Positions 8,929 through 17,189 of a stretch of DNA of 64,000 nt are shown here, piece by piece. The position numbers and the translations under genes were made by a program. This stretch comes from Limosilactobacillus pontis (GTDB lineage: Bacteria > Bacillota > Bacilli > Lactobacillales > Lactobacillaceae). Within the stretch, counting starts at the first letter, position 1. Every line of letters begins with the position of its first letter. Where the stretch lies: positions 1-64,000 of the forward strand of contig NZ_PNFV01000001.1 of NCBI RefSeq assembly GCF_002940945.1, written 5' to 3'. The notes beneath the pieces are model-generated. The model worked only from the letters and a program-made list of their open reading frames with translations. It ran no database searches and was not told where the DNA came from.

Positions 8929-9195
8929 ATGAATGCGATTCTCACAGTCATTGGTAAGGACCAGGTTGGCATCATTGCCCAGGTTAGCCAGGTTCTCGCC
9001 AAACACCAGGTTAACATCCTGGATGTCTCCCAGACATTGATGAAGGACAACTTTGTCATGATGATGCTGGTCGCCATTCCGGAAGGTAGCAATTTCAATA
9101 CGATCAGTACCGCCCTCACCAAGCTTGGCGACCAGCTCCAATTGGAGATTAACATGCGGAATGCCAAGCTTTACGATGCCATGCACACGATTTAG
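8929..9195 (+). CDS. ACT-domain protein, UPF0237 family
   Basis: An 88-residue single ACT domain ([19 protein letters not shown]...), a fold that usually binds amino acids and regulates a partner protein. A GTG at 8914 is in frame, but ATG 8929 is the better start because GTGGAGG precedes it by 8 bases. It lies 11 bases upstream of the UPF0210 gene. This UPF0237-UPF0210 pair is conserved across Firmicutes and other bacteria, so the ACT domain is likely a sensor for its neighbour, although the ligand is unknown. Confidence 0.88.
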   Translation: MNAILTVIGKDQVGIIAQVSQVLAKHQVNILDVSQTLMKDNFVMMMLVAIPEGSNFNTISTALTKLGDQLQLEINMRNAKLYDAMHTI

Positions 9196-9206
9196 GGGGC
9201 CGAGTT

Positions 9207-10550
9207 ATGAACGCTAATCAGATCTATGAGACTAGCCAGATGCTGGCCAGTGAAAACCTGGACATTCGGACGATCACGATGGGAATTTCCCTGCTCGACT
9301 GCATTGACAGCGACAGTGACCGGTCCTGCCAGCGAATATACGACAAGATCACTACGAAAGCTCGCGACCTGGTCAAGGTTGGCCAGCAGATCGAGGCCGA
9401 GTACGGGATCAAGATCGCTAACAAGCGGGTAACGGTTACGCCGATTTCCCTAATTGCTGCCGCCTCCCATGATCACAACTATGTTAAGTACGCTCAGGCC
9501 CTGGATCGGGCAGCTAAAACTTTGGGGATTGACTTCATCGGCGGTTTCAGTGCCCTCGTCCAGAAGGGCTACCAGGAGGGTGACCGGGTCCTGATCGACT
9601 CCATCCCGGAAGCCCTGGCTGAAACGGATTATGTTTGTTCCTCGGTTAACGTTGGTTCCTCCAAGAGCGGGATCAATATGGACGCCGTTGCCCAGCTTGG
9701 TCAGGTGGTCGTTGACGGTGCCCAGCGCGACGTCATGACCAATGCCAAGTTAGTGGTCTTTTGCAATGCTGTTCAGGATAACCCCTTCATGGCTGGTGGT
9801 TTCCATGGCGTCAGTGAACCAGATACGGTGATTAACGCCGGAGTCTCTGGTCCGGGTGTCGTCAAGGCCGCCCTGGAAAAGGTTAAGGGCCAGCCGATGG
9901 ACGTGGTCGCTGAGACAATCAAAAAAACAGCCTTCAAGGTTACTCGGATGGGCCAGCTGGTCGGTAGTATTGCTGCTGATCGCCTGCATGTACCGTTTGG
10001 AATCGTCGACCTCTCCCTAGCCCCGACCGCAACCCCAGGTGACTCGGTTGCTGAGGTTCTTGAAGAGATTGGGGTCGGCCGGGTCGGTGGTCACGGAACC
10101 ACGGCTGCCCTGGCGATGCTCAACGATGCTGTCAAAAAGGGCGGTATCATGGCCTGCAGCCACGTAGGCGGGCTATCCGGCGCCTTTATCCCGGTCTCCG
10201 AAGACGCGGGGATGATCAAGGCGGTTGAGACCGGCACTCTCAATATTGCCAAGCTCGAGGCAATGACTGCAGTCTGTTCAGTCGGCCTCGACATGATTGC
10301 CATCCCCGGTGACACTCCAGCGACAACGATCAGCGCAATGATTGCCGACGAGGCCGCGATCGGCATGATCAATAACAAGACCACCGCTGTTCGGGTAATC
10401 CCGGTACCTGGCAAGCAGGTTGGCGATACCGTTGAGTTTGGTGGCTTACTCGGGCATGCGCCAATCATGGCGGTCAACCCGGCCCCGGCTGACCGACTGA
10501 TCCACCGGGGTGGCCTCATTCCGGCGCCGATCCACAGTTTTAAGAACTAA
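9207..10550 (+). CDS. UPF0210 / PFL family protein
   Basis: A 447-residue member of UPF0210 (DUF711), a family distantly related to pyruvate-formate-lyase-type barrels but without an established reaction. The protein is rich in glycine loops ([44 protein letters not shown]) and close to the usual family length of about 450. The start is supported by AGGGGGCC 8 bases upstream. It is co-transcribed with the ACT-domain gene. The stop codon is already inside the terminator stem shared with copY. Biochemical function cannot be assigned from sequence. Confidence 0.88.
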   Translation: MNANQIYETSQMLASENLDIRTITMGISLLDCIDSDSDRSCQRIYDKITTKARDLVKVGQQIEAEYGIKIANKRVTVTPISLIAAASHDHNYVKYAQALDRAAKTLGIDFIGGFSALVQKGYQEGDRVLIDSIPEALAETDYVCSSVNVGSSKSGINMDAVAQLGQVVVDGAQRDVMTNAKLVVFCNAVQDNPFMAGGFHGVSEPDTVINAGVSGPGVVKAALEKVKGQPMDVVAETIKKTAFKVTRMGQLVGSIAADRLHVPFGIVDLSLAPTATPGDSVAEVLEEIGVGRVGGHGTTAALAMLNDAVKKGGIMACSHVGGLSGAFIPVSEDAGMIKAVETGTLNIAKLEAMTAVCSVGLDMIAIPGDTPATTISAMIADEAAIGMINNKTTAVRVIPVPGKQVGDTVEFGGLLGHAPIMAVNPAPADRLIHRGGLIPAPIHSFKN

Positions 10551-10589
10551 CTAAAAAAGGAGTGCGAAGCGCACTCCTTTTTTAGTTAG
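10547..10589. terminator. bidirectional terminator overlapping both gene ends
   Basis: A 19-bp perfect stem (10547-10565 with 10571-10589) with flanking A and T runs. It contains the stop codon of the UPF0210 gene and the end of the convergent copY gene. Confidence 0.92.
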
Positions 10590-11014
10590 CAATGGGCATC
10601 CTTACCCGGAACACAGTTACAGTGAACCTGGTCGGGTGCCGTAGTTAGCTTATCCGCTAGGGTCACCTGAAGGCGCTGAATATCGGTCTTGCTTAGGGTT
10701 GCCTGGCCGATAACGTGGTCCAAGGTCCGGCCGACACAATGCTCACAGATACTGTTGAACAGGTCGTCAGCCACCTGATCCATCGTCGCCTGCTCCGCCA
10801 CCAGCGGTCGGTAGATGAATGACCGCCCTTGTCGCGTGGTTGAGAGTGCCCCTTTAGCTACCAGGCGGCGAAGAAGTGTTTTCACTGTGGCCGGTTTCCA
10901 ATCAACCTTGCGCTGGAGGATGGTGATGATCTGGCTGCTGGTTGTCTCGCCCAGCGTCCATACGACCCGCATAACCTGCCACTCGGCTGGTGTGATTTCT
11001 AATCCCTTAGTCAT
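10586..11014 (-). CDS. copY: CopY/TcrY-family copper-responsive repressor
   Basis: A 142-residue BlaI/MecI/CopY-type regulator. Residues 1-75 are a winged helix (ITPAEWQVMRVVW...KPATVKTLLRRLVAKGAL) and the middle is a dimerisation region. The C-terminus carries the metal site: H131-C132-x-C134-VPG...H141-C142. In the Enterococcus CopY this motif is CxC-x4-CxC and binds zinc or copper. Here the second CxC has become HC at the very end, so metal preference may differ. A perfect cop box lies 24 bases upstream of the start, indicating autoregulation. No copper ATPase or chaperone gene is nearby; the divergent neighbour is an MFS exporter. Confidence 0.88.
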   Translation of the reverse strand: MTKGLEITPAEWQVMRVVWTLGETTSSQIITILQRKVDWKPATVKTLLRRLVAKGALSTTRQGRSFIYRPLVAEQATMDQVADDLFNSICEHCVGRTLDHVIGQATLSKTDIQRLQVTLADKLTTAPDQVHCNCVPGKDAHC

Positions 11015-11037
11015 CTTACCGCCCCTTTTATCCTTTG

Positions 11038-11051
11038 ATTACAATTGTAAT
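11038..11051. promoter_or_regulatory. cop box operator (perfect 14-bp palindrome)
   Basis: ATTACAATTGTAAT contains the cop box consensus TACANNTGTA at 11040-11049. It lies between copY and the divergent MFS gene and is the expected CopY binding site. Confidence 0.75.
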
Positions 11052-11091
11052 TCTAACACCATCTTCTCCCGTTGCAAAGCCTACTGCTGGA

Positions 11092-11119
11092 TTGACTTCC
11101 GGGTCGAACTTGGTAAACT
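11092..11119 (+). promoter_or_regulatory. promoter of MFS gene divergent from copY
   Basis: TTGACT at 11092-11097 and TAAACT at 11114-11119 with a 16-base spacer, about 40 bases downstream of the cop box. The site is close enough for CopY to affect it, but the cop box does not overlap it. Confidence 0.45.
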
Positions 11120-11162
11120 AGTACACTGTGTGATTTTTATCAAAGGAGTCTTAACTTAACTA

Positions 11163-12533
11163 ATGCAAAATAAGCGAATTCAGCACGCCCTGCTCATCAT
11201 GGTGCTGGGAACCTTCTTTGGGATCCTCTGCTCCACCCTGATGAACATCGCCCTGCCAACCTTCATGCGGGTCTTTGGTATCAGCGAGGCCCATGTCCAG
11301 TGGGTGATCAACGGCTATATGCTGGTCAATGCCTTGATGATCCCAGTCAGTTCGTACTTGATCAAACGCTTTTCCTTCCGCTGGCTCTTCATCTTCTTCT
11401 GCGGTGTCTTCCTGATCGGTACGGTCATCGGGGCCACGGCGCCCAACTTCAACACAGTGGTCATTGCCCGAATGATTCAGGCGATTGGGGCGGGGATGAT
11501 GATGCCTTTGGTCAACGTCTTGGCCATTCGCTACGCCGATCCCGGCAAAAAGGGACGGATTATGGGGATCATCGGCCTGGCCTTCAATTGTGCCCCGATC
11601 TTCGGCCCGGTTCTTTCCGGGGTATTGCTGAACTACCTTTCCTGGCGCTACCTCTTTATCTTGATAATCCCCTTCTTGGCGATTGTCCTCGTCTTGTCCT
11701 TCATCTTTCTGCCCAACATTCCGCACAACGAGTCGCCACGCTTCAATACGGTTGGCCTGGTCACAATTACGATCGGTCTCTGGTCGCTGTTGATGGGGCT
11801 ATCAAACGTCGCCAACAACCGGCTGGGTTCCTTCAACGTCTGCGGCTATGTTTTGATTGGACTTGCCTTTCTGGTGCTTTTCTACCTCAGCCAGCGACAC
11901 AGTGACCACCAGCTAATCAACCTGGCGATTTTCCACCATAAACAGTTTGTCCTCGCCACTACCATCAACATGTTGATCACGGCAACGATGTATGGAAACA
12001 CCATCCTGATCCCCCTCCTGGTCCAGATTGTTCTAGGAAAGAGTACGATTATCTCGGCGATAACTGTTCTCCCGGGTGCCTGCTTGACCGGGTTGCTTTC
12101 AACCACCAGCGGCCGCTTCTACGATATCTACCCGATCCGCGTCCTGGTTGGTACCGGGTTGATCGTTGATATTCTCGGGACCCTTGGTCAGGCGATGATC
12201 GGTGCCAACAGCTCGGTACTGATCATCACCATCTTCCAGACCGTCCGGCAATTTGGCCTGGTCACAATGCTGATCCCGTTACAAACCCAAGCCCTGGCCC
12301 TGTTACCCAACGAGATCGTTCCTGATGCGGTGGCCAGCTTCAACACCTTCCGCCAGATTGCGGCCTCGTTTGGAACTGCCCTGATCGTCGCAGTTGTCGG
12401 CATTGTTAATGGGATCATTCATAATCCGGCTTCCCACCTCGGGATCCAATCTGGCTTCCTTCTTTGCCTGCTCTTGCTGGTTATCTCCCTGATCCTCAGC
12501 CGGCAGCTCTATCATAAGATTAATAAGTCTTAG
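11163..12533 (+). CDS. MFS drug exporter, DHA2 (EmrB/QacA-like)
   Basis: A 456-residue polytopic membrane protein with about 14 predicted helices. It starts with LLIMVLGTFFGILCSTLMNIALPTF, has the motif around VQWVINGYMLVNALMIPVSSYL and, after helix 4, MIQAIGAGMMMPLVNVLA. These are typical of the 14-helix drug:H+ antiporter group. The substrate is unknown. AAGGAG lies 14 bases before the ATG, slightly long but the only candidate. The gene is divergent from copY across a 148-base region with the cop box, so copper-linked expression is possible but unproven. Confidence 0.85.
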   Translation: MQNKRIQHALLIMVLGTFFGILCSTLMNIALPTFMRVFGISEAHVQWVINGYMLVNALMIPVSSYLIKRFSFRWLFIFFCGVFLIGTVIGATAPNFNTVVIARMIQAIGAGMMMPLVNVLAIRYADPGKKGRIMGIIGLAFNCAPIFGPVLSGVLLNYLSWRYLFILIIPFLAIVLVLSFIFLPNIPHNESPRFNTVGLVTITIGLWSLLMGLSNVANNRLGSFNVCGYVLIGLAFLVLFYLSQRHSDHQLINLAIFHHKQFVLATTINMLITATMYGNTILIPLLVQIVLGKSTIISAITVLPGACLTGLLSTTSGRFYDIYPIRVLVGTGLIVDILGTLGQAMIGANSSVLIITIFQTVRQFGLVTMLIPLQTQALALLPNEIVPDAVASFNTFRQIAASFGTALIVAVVGIVNGIIHNPASHLGIQSGFLLCLLLLVISLILSRQLYHKINKS

Positions 12534-12540
12534 TAAAATA

Positions 12541-12580
12541 AAGCTCGTAATGCTCATTCAAAAGATTACGAGCTTATTTT
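12541..12580 (+). terminator. terminator after MFS exporter
   Basis: Stem AAGCTCGTAAT (12541-12551) with ATTACGAGCTT (12565-12575), followed by ATTTTAT. The rest of the gap to 12832 is AT-rich with a TATAAT at 12690-12695 but no clear -35 box. Confidence 0.8.
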
Positions 12581-12832
12581 ATATTTTCTGTATCTGGAAG
12601 TAACGTACACACTTCAGCACCCCATACAAATTCTGATTGCAAATTTCCGTGGATATGAAGTTAATCGTTTTAATACCAAACAAATGTTGTATAATGGCAA
12701 CTGGAATTATTGATAAGTTCGTTTATAATTCCGGGGTTTTATAAGCAATCTTCCCCATTTTGTCCCCAAGCCAAACAAAACGTGCCTTAACTAAACTTAT
12801 CGCATTATCTGCTTGTAGAAAGGGATTGTTAA

Positions 12833-13993
12833 TTGAATATGAAGTATCGTTTGCAGAGTATTGTCTTTGTCTTGACCGCCTTTTTGCTGGGCTGCAATGA
12901 GTTCATGGTGGTTGGGGTCATCTCCAACATCGCCAAAAGCTACCACGCCTCCTTGTCCACGGTCGGGTTGCTGGTCACCTTCTTTGCCATTACCTACGCG
13001 GTCTGCACACCTGTGTTGACCACTCTTACCAGCAAATACAACCGTTTTAAGGTCCTGATGGCTATGCTGATCGTTTTCTGGATTGGGAATACCATGACCG
13101 CCCTGGCACCGAACCTCTTCTGGCTCTTCGTCGCCCGGATCATCACAGCAGCGGTAGCCGGAGTCATTATCTCCCTGATCTTGGTCTTCGTCAGCGTGAT
13201 TGCCCCGCTGGAAAAGCGGTCGATGCTGGTTGCCGCCGTCTTTTCAGGATTTAGCACTGCCACTATCATCGGGGTACCGATTGGAACAACCATCAGTATG
13301 CTCTCGTCTTGGCACATCAGCTTCCTAGTGATCTCAGTGCTGACGATCATCATCGGTGCTGGTCTCTACTGGCTAGTGCCGCGACAGAGCAGTCAGGTCA
13401 CTGGGTCGATCAAGAGCCAGTTACGGCTGATGGCCGATCGGCGGATTGTCCTGGGAGTGGTCGTAATGATTGCCCTGATGGCCGCCGAATACACCTTCTA
13501 TACCTACATTCGACCAATCATCACTGACGTTCTTGGCTTTAGTGCTGGCCAGCTAAACTGGCTGCTGGGTCTGATCGGGGTAATGTTCATCATCGGTAAC
13601 ACCTGTGCGGGAATCATCTCTAGTCACTACGGAATTACTAAGATGCCGCTGATTAGCGCCGCTTGCCTGGTCCTCCTGCTGGTAATGGGGGTAGCCTTTC
13701 ACCTCTCCTGGCTGGGAATCGGTTTGCTGTGCGTGATCTGTTTCGTACTGGGGATGCCCGGGTCAATTCTCCAGGTCATGTTCTTAAACGTGGCTGATAG
13801 TAACTACCCGGAGGCGATGAGCCTGGCCTCGTCACTTAACCCAATCTGTACTAATATTGGGGTTTCAGTTGGTTCACTGGTTGCTTCAATCAGTGTTAAT
13901 TTCGTACCAATCAGCCAGGTTGGTTACATTGGTGCCATCTTTGCCTTAATCGGGGTCGTCGGTACGATGATGCTGGTTAAAACCAGGGCATAA
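12833..13993 (+). CDS. MFS exporter, DHA1 (AraJ/sugar-efflux-like)
   Basis: A 386-residue, 12-helix major facilitator. The first helix FVLTAFLLGCNEFMVVGVISNIA and the following GLLVTFFAITYAVCTPVL match the AraJ/YdhP/PbuE-type DHA1 branch. That branch exports sugars, purine analogues or drugs; the substrate here is unknown. The start is ambiguous: TTG at 12833 has the better spacing to AAAGGGA (7 bases), while ATG at 12839 is 13 bases away. The gene ends at a bidirectional terminator shared with recQ. It is unrelated in operon terms to the preceding MFS gene, which has its own terminator. Confidence 0.83.
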   Translation: MNMKYRLQSIVFVLTAFLLGCNEFMVVGVISNIAKSYHASLSTVGLLVTFFAITYAVCTPVLTTLTSKYNRFKVLMAMLIVFWIGNTMTALAPNLFWLFVARIITAAVAGVIISLILVFVSVIAPLEKRSMLVAAVFSGFSTATIIGVPIGTTISMLSSWHISFLVISVLTIIIGAGLYWLVPRQSSQVTGSIKSQLRLMADRRIVLGVVVMIALMAAEYTFYTYIRPIITDVLGFSAGQLNWLLGLIGVMFIIGNTCAGIISSHYGITKMPLISAACLVLLLVMGVAFHLSWLGIGLLCVICFVLGMPGSILQVMFLNVADSNYPEAMSLASSLNPICTNIGVSVGSLVASISVNFVPISQVGYIGAIFALIGVVGTMMLVKTRA

Positions 13994-13994
13994 T

Positions 13995-14038
13995 AAAATT
14001 GGGTTTTGAATGACAACCGTCGTTCAAAACCCAATTTT
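13995..14038. terminator. bidirectional terminator between MFS gene and recQ
   Basis: A 16-bp perfect stem, 13995-14010 with 14023-14038, flanked by A/T runs. Confidence 0.9.
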
Positions 14039-14041
14039 TAT

Positions 14042-15835
14042 TTATTCGTCGTTACCTGATAAATAGGCGCTGATCTCATCCATCATGATCCGGCCGTACT
14101 GCTTCAGCTTAGTTTGACCAACCCCGTTAACCGCTAGAAAGTCTGCTGGAGTCTGAGGCTGAAGGCGGGCCATGTCGTGGAGGGTCCGGTCCGAGAAGAT
14201 CATAAATGGCGGGACCCCTTGCTCAGTGGCGAGTTCCCGACGGCGCTTGCGAAGGACCTCAAACAGGGCCGCCTGTTCGGGGGTCTCCTCCACCGTGGTA
14301 GCCGACCGGGTCGGCTGCGGTTCGGCCCGCCGTTGGACGGTAGTCTCGCCGTCAAGGACCTGCCAGCCTGGTTTGGCAATCTTAACCACTGGAAACTGGC
14401 CACCTTCTAATACCAGGTAGCCGGTCGCCACCAGATAATCAACCAGACTGCCAGCCTCCTGCTGGGAGAGCCTGAGAGCGTCGTAATGATCCAGCTGGTC
14501 AGCGTGAAGCTGTTGGATCCGCTGGTCGTGAGATCCGGTCACTACCTTGGCCACCAGTGACTTGCCGAAGCGGCCATGGAGCTCCTTGACCGTAGCGATG
14601 ACTGCCCGGGCGGCAGTGGTAATATCTTCCAGCTGGCGGTCATCTGTGCAGTTGCTGCAGTGACCACAGGGTTCGCACTCTTGGCCAAAGTATTCAACAA
14701 TTTGCTGCTGGAGACAGCGCGGCGTGTTAGCATAAGCAGTGACCGCTTGAAGCTTCTCGTATTGGACTTCCCGGTACTGGTCATCAGCGCTTGATTGGTC
14801 AATGAACCAGCGATACTGCTGAATGTCGTTGGCGTGGTAGAGCATCACCGCCTCACTGGGCAGGCCATCCCGACCAGCACGCCCAGCTTCTTGGTAATAT
14901 GACTCTAAGTTCTTAGCACTGGTTGCGTGAAGAACGAAGCGAACATTGCTCTTGTCGATCCCCATCCCAAAGGCGTTGGTCGCTACGATCACCGGCACGC
15001 GGTCAAACTGGAAGTCGTCTTGAACCCGAGCCCGGTCCGCTGCCGTCATCCCAGCATGATACATCGCTACATGGATTCCCCGCTCGTTCAAAAAATCCGT
15101 CAGCGACTCAACCCTTTTACGGGTGTTAGCGTAGATAATCCCTGCCTCACCCTGATGAGCTGCCAGGTACTTGAGGATGTATTGACGGGTGCCCTGTTGC
15201 GGGTGGGCTACCCGGAAGCTGATGTTGGGCCGGGCAAAACTGGTAATGACGAAATTCTCCTGGGGGATCGCCAGCTGATCACCAATGTCGGCCTGAACCT
15301 GCGGCGTAGCGGTAGCAGTCAGTGCCAAGATGGCTGGGGTTGTCTTGAGTCGCTGAATGGCCGCGTTGAGCTGCCGGTAGGCCGGGCGGAAGTCGTGCCC
15401 CCATTGCGAGATACAGTGGGCCTCGTCGATCGCTACCAAATTAATATTTAGGAAGCTCAATTGATACTGGAAGTAGTCCATCGCCAATCGTTCCGGGGTG
15501 ACGTAGAGAAGCTTGATTTCACCGTTGTAGGCGCTCCGCAGGATTGGGTTAACCTCCTCTCGCGGTGTTGCGCTGTTGAGGGCCGCGGCAGCAATCCCAT
15601 TCTGGCGCAAGGAGTCAACTTGGTCCTTCATCAACGATAACAAGGGTGAGACGACGATCGTAATTCCCGGGTTGATCAAGGCTGGAATTTGGTAGCACAG
15701 GGACTTGCCGCCACCAGTCGGCATTACCGCCAGGGTATTCTGGTGGTTCAGAACCTGGGTAATAACCTGCTCCTGGCCATCCCGGAAATGATCAAAGCCA
15801 AAGTTGGTATGTAGAATGTCTATTGGTGTCGCCAA
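14042..15835 (-). CDS. recQ: ATP-dependent DNA helicase RecQ
   Basis: A 597-residue RecQ helicase that unwinds DNA 3' to 5' during recombination and fork repair. All three parts are present. The SF2 core has Walker A TGGGKS at 40-45, the DEAH box in AIDEAHCISQWGHDFRP, and QEAGRAGRDG. The RQC region has the zinc cysteines CLQQQ...CEPCGHCSNC. The C-terminal HRDC domain is MARLQPQTPADFLAVNGVGQTKLKQYG. The length is that of the E. coli enzyme. The start is TTG at 15835, preceded by GAGGAGG at 7 bases; no ATG is available near it. The gene is monocistronic. Confidence 0.94.
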   Translation of the reverse strand: MATPIDILHTNFGFDHFRDGQEQVITQVLNHQNTLAVMPTGGGKSLCYQIPALINPGITIVVSPLLSLMKDQVDSLRQNGIAAAALNSATPREEVNPILRSAYNGEIKLLYVTPERLAMDYFQYQLSFLNINLVAIDEAHCISQWGHDFRPAYRQLNAAIQRLKTTPAILALTATATPQVQADIGDQLAIPQENFVITSFARPNISFRVAHPQQGTRQYILKYLAAHQGEAGIIYANTRKRVESLTDFLNERGIHVAMYHAGMTAADRARVQDDFQFDRVPVIVATNAFGMGIDKSNVRFVLHATSAKNLESYYQEAGRAGRDGLPSEAVMLYHANDIQQYRWFIDQSSADDQYREVQYEKLQAVTAYANTPRCLQQQIVEYFGQECEPCGHCSNCTDDRQLEDITTAARAVIATVKELHGRFGKSLVAKVVTGSHDQRIQQLHADQLDHYDALRLSQQEAGSLVDYLVATGYLVLEGGQFPVVKIAKPGWQVLDGETTVQRRAEPQPTRSATTVEETPEQAALFEVLRKRRRELATEQGVPPFMIFSDRTLHDMARLQPQTPADFLAVNGVGQTKLKQYGRIMMDEISAYLSGNDE

Positions 15836-15970
15836 AATATTTCCTCCTCAGTCATTGAGCCCACTATCTATATAGAACGTAAGAAATAGTCATTATCGCT
15901 TCCATCATACTACCCCATTTCACCATTTAGAGAAAGTTGTGCGATAATTAGAGTATCGGAGATGATTAAT

Positions 15971-16846
15971 ATGGAAAACGTTAAATTAAGCAATGGTTTG
16001 GTGATGCCCCGGGTTGGCCTAGGCGTCTGGAAGGTACCAATCAACGCGACAGCTAAGATGGTTGCCACCGCGATCGAAAACAATTATGCTCTGATCGATA
16101 CCGCTAAGCAGTATGGCAATGAGCGTGGGGTCGGGCAAGGAATCAAAGACGGACTGGCTGCTACGGGCAAGTCCCGGCAGGACCTCTTCTTAACCACTAA
16201 GGTCTTCAATGGCGACCAGGGCGACTACGACCGGGTCCGTCAGGCCGTCAACCAGCAGCTACAAAATCTGCAGACCGATTACGTCGATCTCCTGCTCCTC
16301 CACTGGCCAGTCTTCAACCGCTACAATACCAGTTGGCGGGCCCTGGAGGACATTTATCGCGATGGCCAAGCCAAGGCGATCGGGGTCTGCAACTTTAATG
16401 TGGAACATCTGACCAACCTCCTCGACCATGCCACGATTAAGCCAATGATCAACCAGATCGAATTTAACCCGCGGATTCACCAGCCTGATACCGTTGCCTT
16501 TTGCCAGGGACAGCATATCCAGCTGGAGGCCTGGTCCCCGCTAGGCAACGGACAACTACTCGATAATCCGGTGATCAACCGGATCGCCAAGGACAAGGGC
16601 AAGTCCCCAGCTCAGGTCGTGCTGCGTTGGGAGATCCAACAAGGCTTCATCGTCATCCCTAAGTCGACCCACGTCACACGGATGCAGGAAAATGCCGATA
16701 TTTTCGACTTTACCCTCGACGCGGACGAGATGGAGGAAATTGCGATGCTAGACGAGGAGAAGCACACCATCTGGTATGACAAATATAAGTGGTCTGGCAA
16801 CCCTGACGGAGTTGACGACTATATTGCTTGTGATGGCACGTTTTAA
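15971..16846 (+). CDS. aldo/keto reductase
   Basis: A 291-residue NADPH-dependent oxidoreductase of the AKR superfamily with the full catalytic tetrad: Asp 43 and Tyr 48 in LIDTAKQYGNE, Lys 77 in TTKVF, and His 111 in LLLHWPV. The coenzyme-binding segment IPKSTHVTRMQEN is near the C-terminus. Bacterial relatives reduce 2,5-diketogluconate, methylglyoxal or other aldehydes; the natural substrate is not evident. An ATG at 15962 is in frame, but the GGAG at 15958-15961 directly abuts it and sits at proper distance from ATG 15971, which was chosen. A terminator follows 40 bases after the stop. Confidence 0.9.
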   Translation: MENVKLSNGLVMPRVGLGVWKVPINATAKMVATAIENNYALIDTAKQYGNERGVGQGIKDGLAATGKSRQDLFLTTKVFNGDQGDYDRVRQAVNQQLQNLQTDYVDLLLLHWPVFNRYNTSWRALEDIYRDGQAKAIGVCNFNVEHLTNLLDHATIKPMINQIEFNPRIHQPDTVAFCQGQHIQLEAWSPLGNGQLLDNPVINRIAKDKGKSPAQVVLRWEIQQGFIVIPKSTHVTRMQENADIFDFTLDADEMEEIAMLDEEKHTIWYDKYKWSGNPDGVDDYIACDGTF

Positions 16847-16885
16847 GACTCTTAGTAAGAAGAGCCTAACGTACCACTTTATGCT

Positions 16886-16923
16886 AAAGACAACGGTTAT
16901 TTTTGCAACTGTTGTCTTTTTTT
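16886..16923 (+). terminator. terminator after aldo/keto reductase
   Basis: AAAGACAACGGTT pairs with AACTGTTGTCTTT (one wobble), followed by seven T. Confidence 0.88.
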
Positions 16924-16952
16924 GATTGCTTACCTTATTTATATAAAAACTT

Positions 16953-17076
16953 AAAAATCGGTGCAATTTCAGATGATTTTGCACCGATAAAAAAGAGCGC
17001 CTATTAAGCGCCCTCAACCGGTTCGACCTAAGTAATCAACTGAGATCATTTTGCACACCGGCATAATTCCCTTGAT
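16953..17076 (-). ncRNA. candidate small RNA, copy A, with tandem terminators
   Basis: On the minus strand an extended -10 element TGCTATGAT (TATGAT at 17088-17083) would start an RNA near 17076. The RNA has a closing helix CCGGT/ACCGG (17061-17057 with 17022-17018) and an inner hairpin CTCAGT/ACTTAG with a 5-base loop (17044-17039 with 17033-17028). Two terminators follow: GAGGGCGC...GGCGCTC with T6 at 17014-16985, and ATCGGTGCAA...TTGCACCGAT with a T-run at 16988-16953. No ORF is present. The same layout recurs as copy B near 30.5 kb with compensatory base changes, which supports a conserved RNA fold. I do not recognise a named family. Confidence 0.62.
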
Positions 17077-17189
17077 ACAACTATCATAGCATAGAAGTTG
17101 AGCGCTTTTTATTTTACAAACTGTCATGAGAAGGTTCCTTATCCTGCGTTATAATGGTATTTGTTAATCTTGAGAAACGGAGCACCGTA

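Noticed and set aside
16953..17076. tracrRNA or CRISPR-associated RNA
   Set aside because: The hairpin-plus-terminator layout is reminiscent, but there is no cas gene, no repeat array and no anti-repeat in the window.
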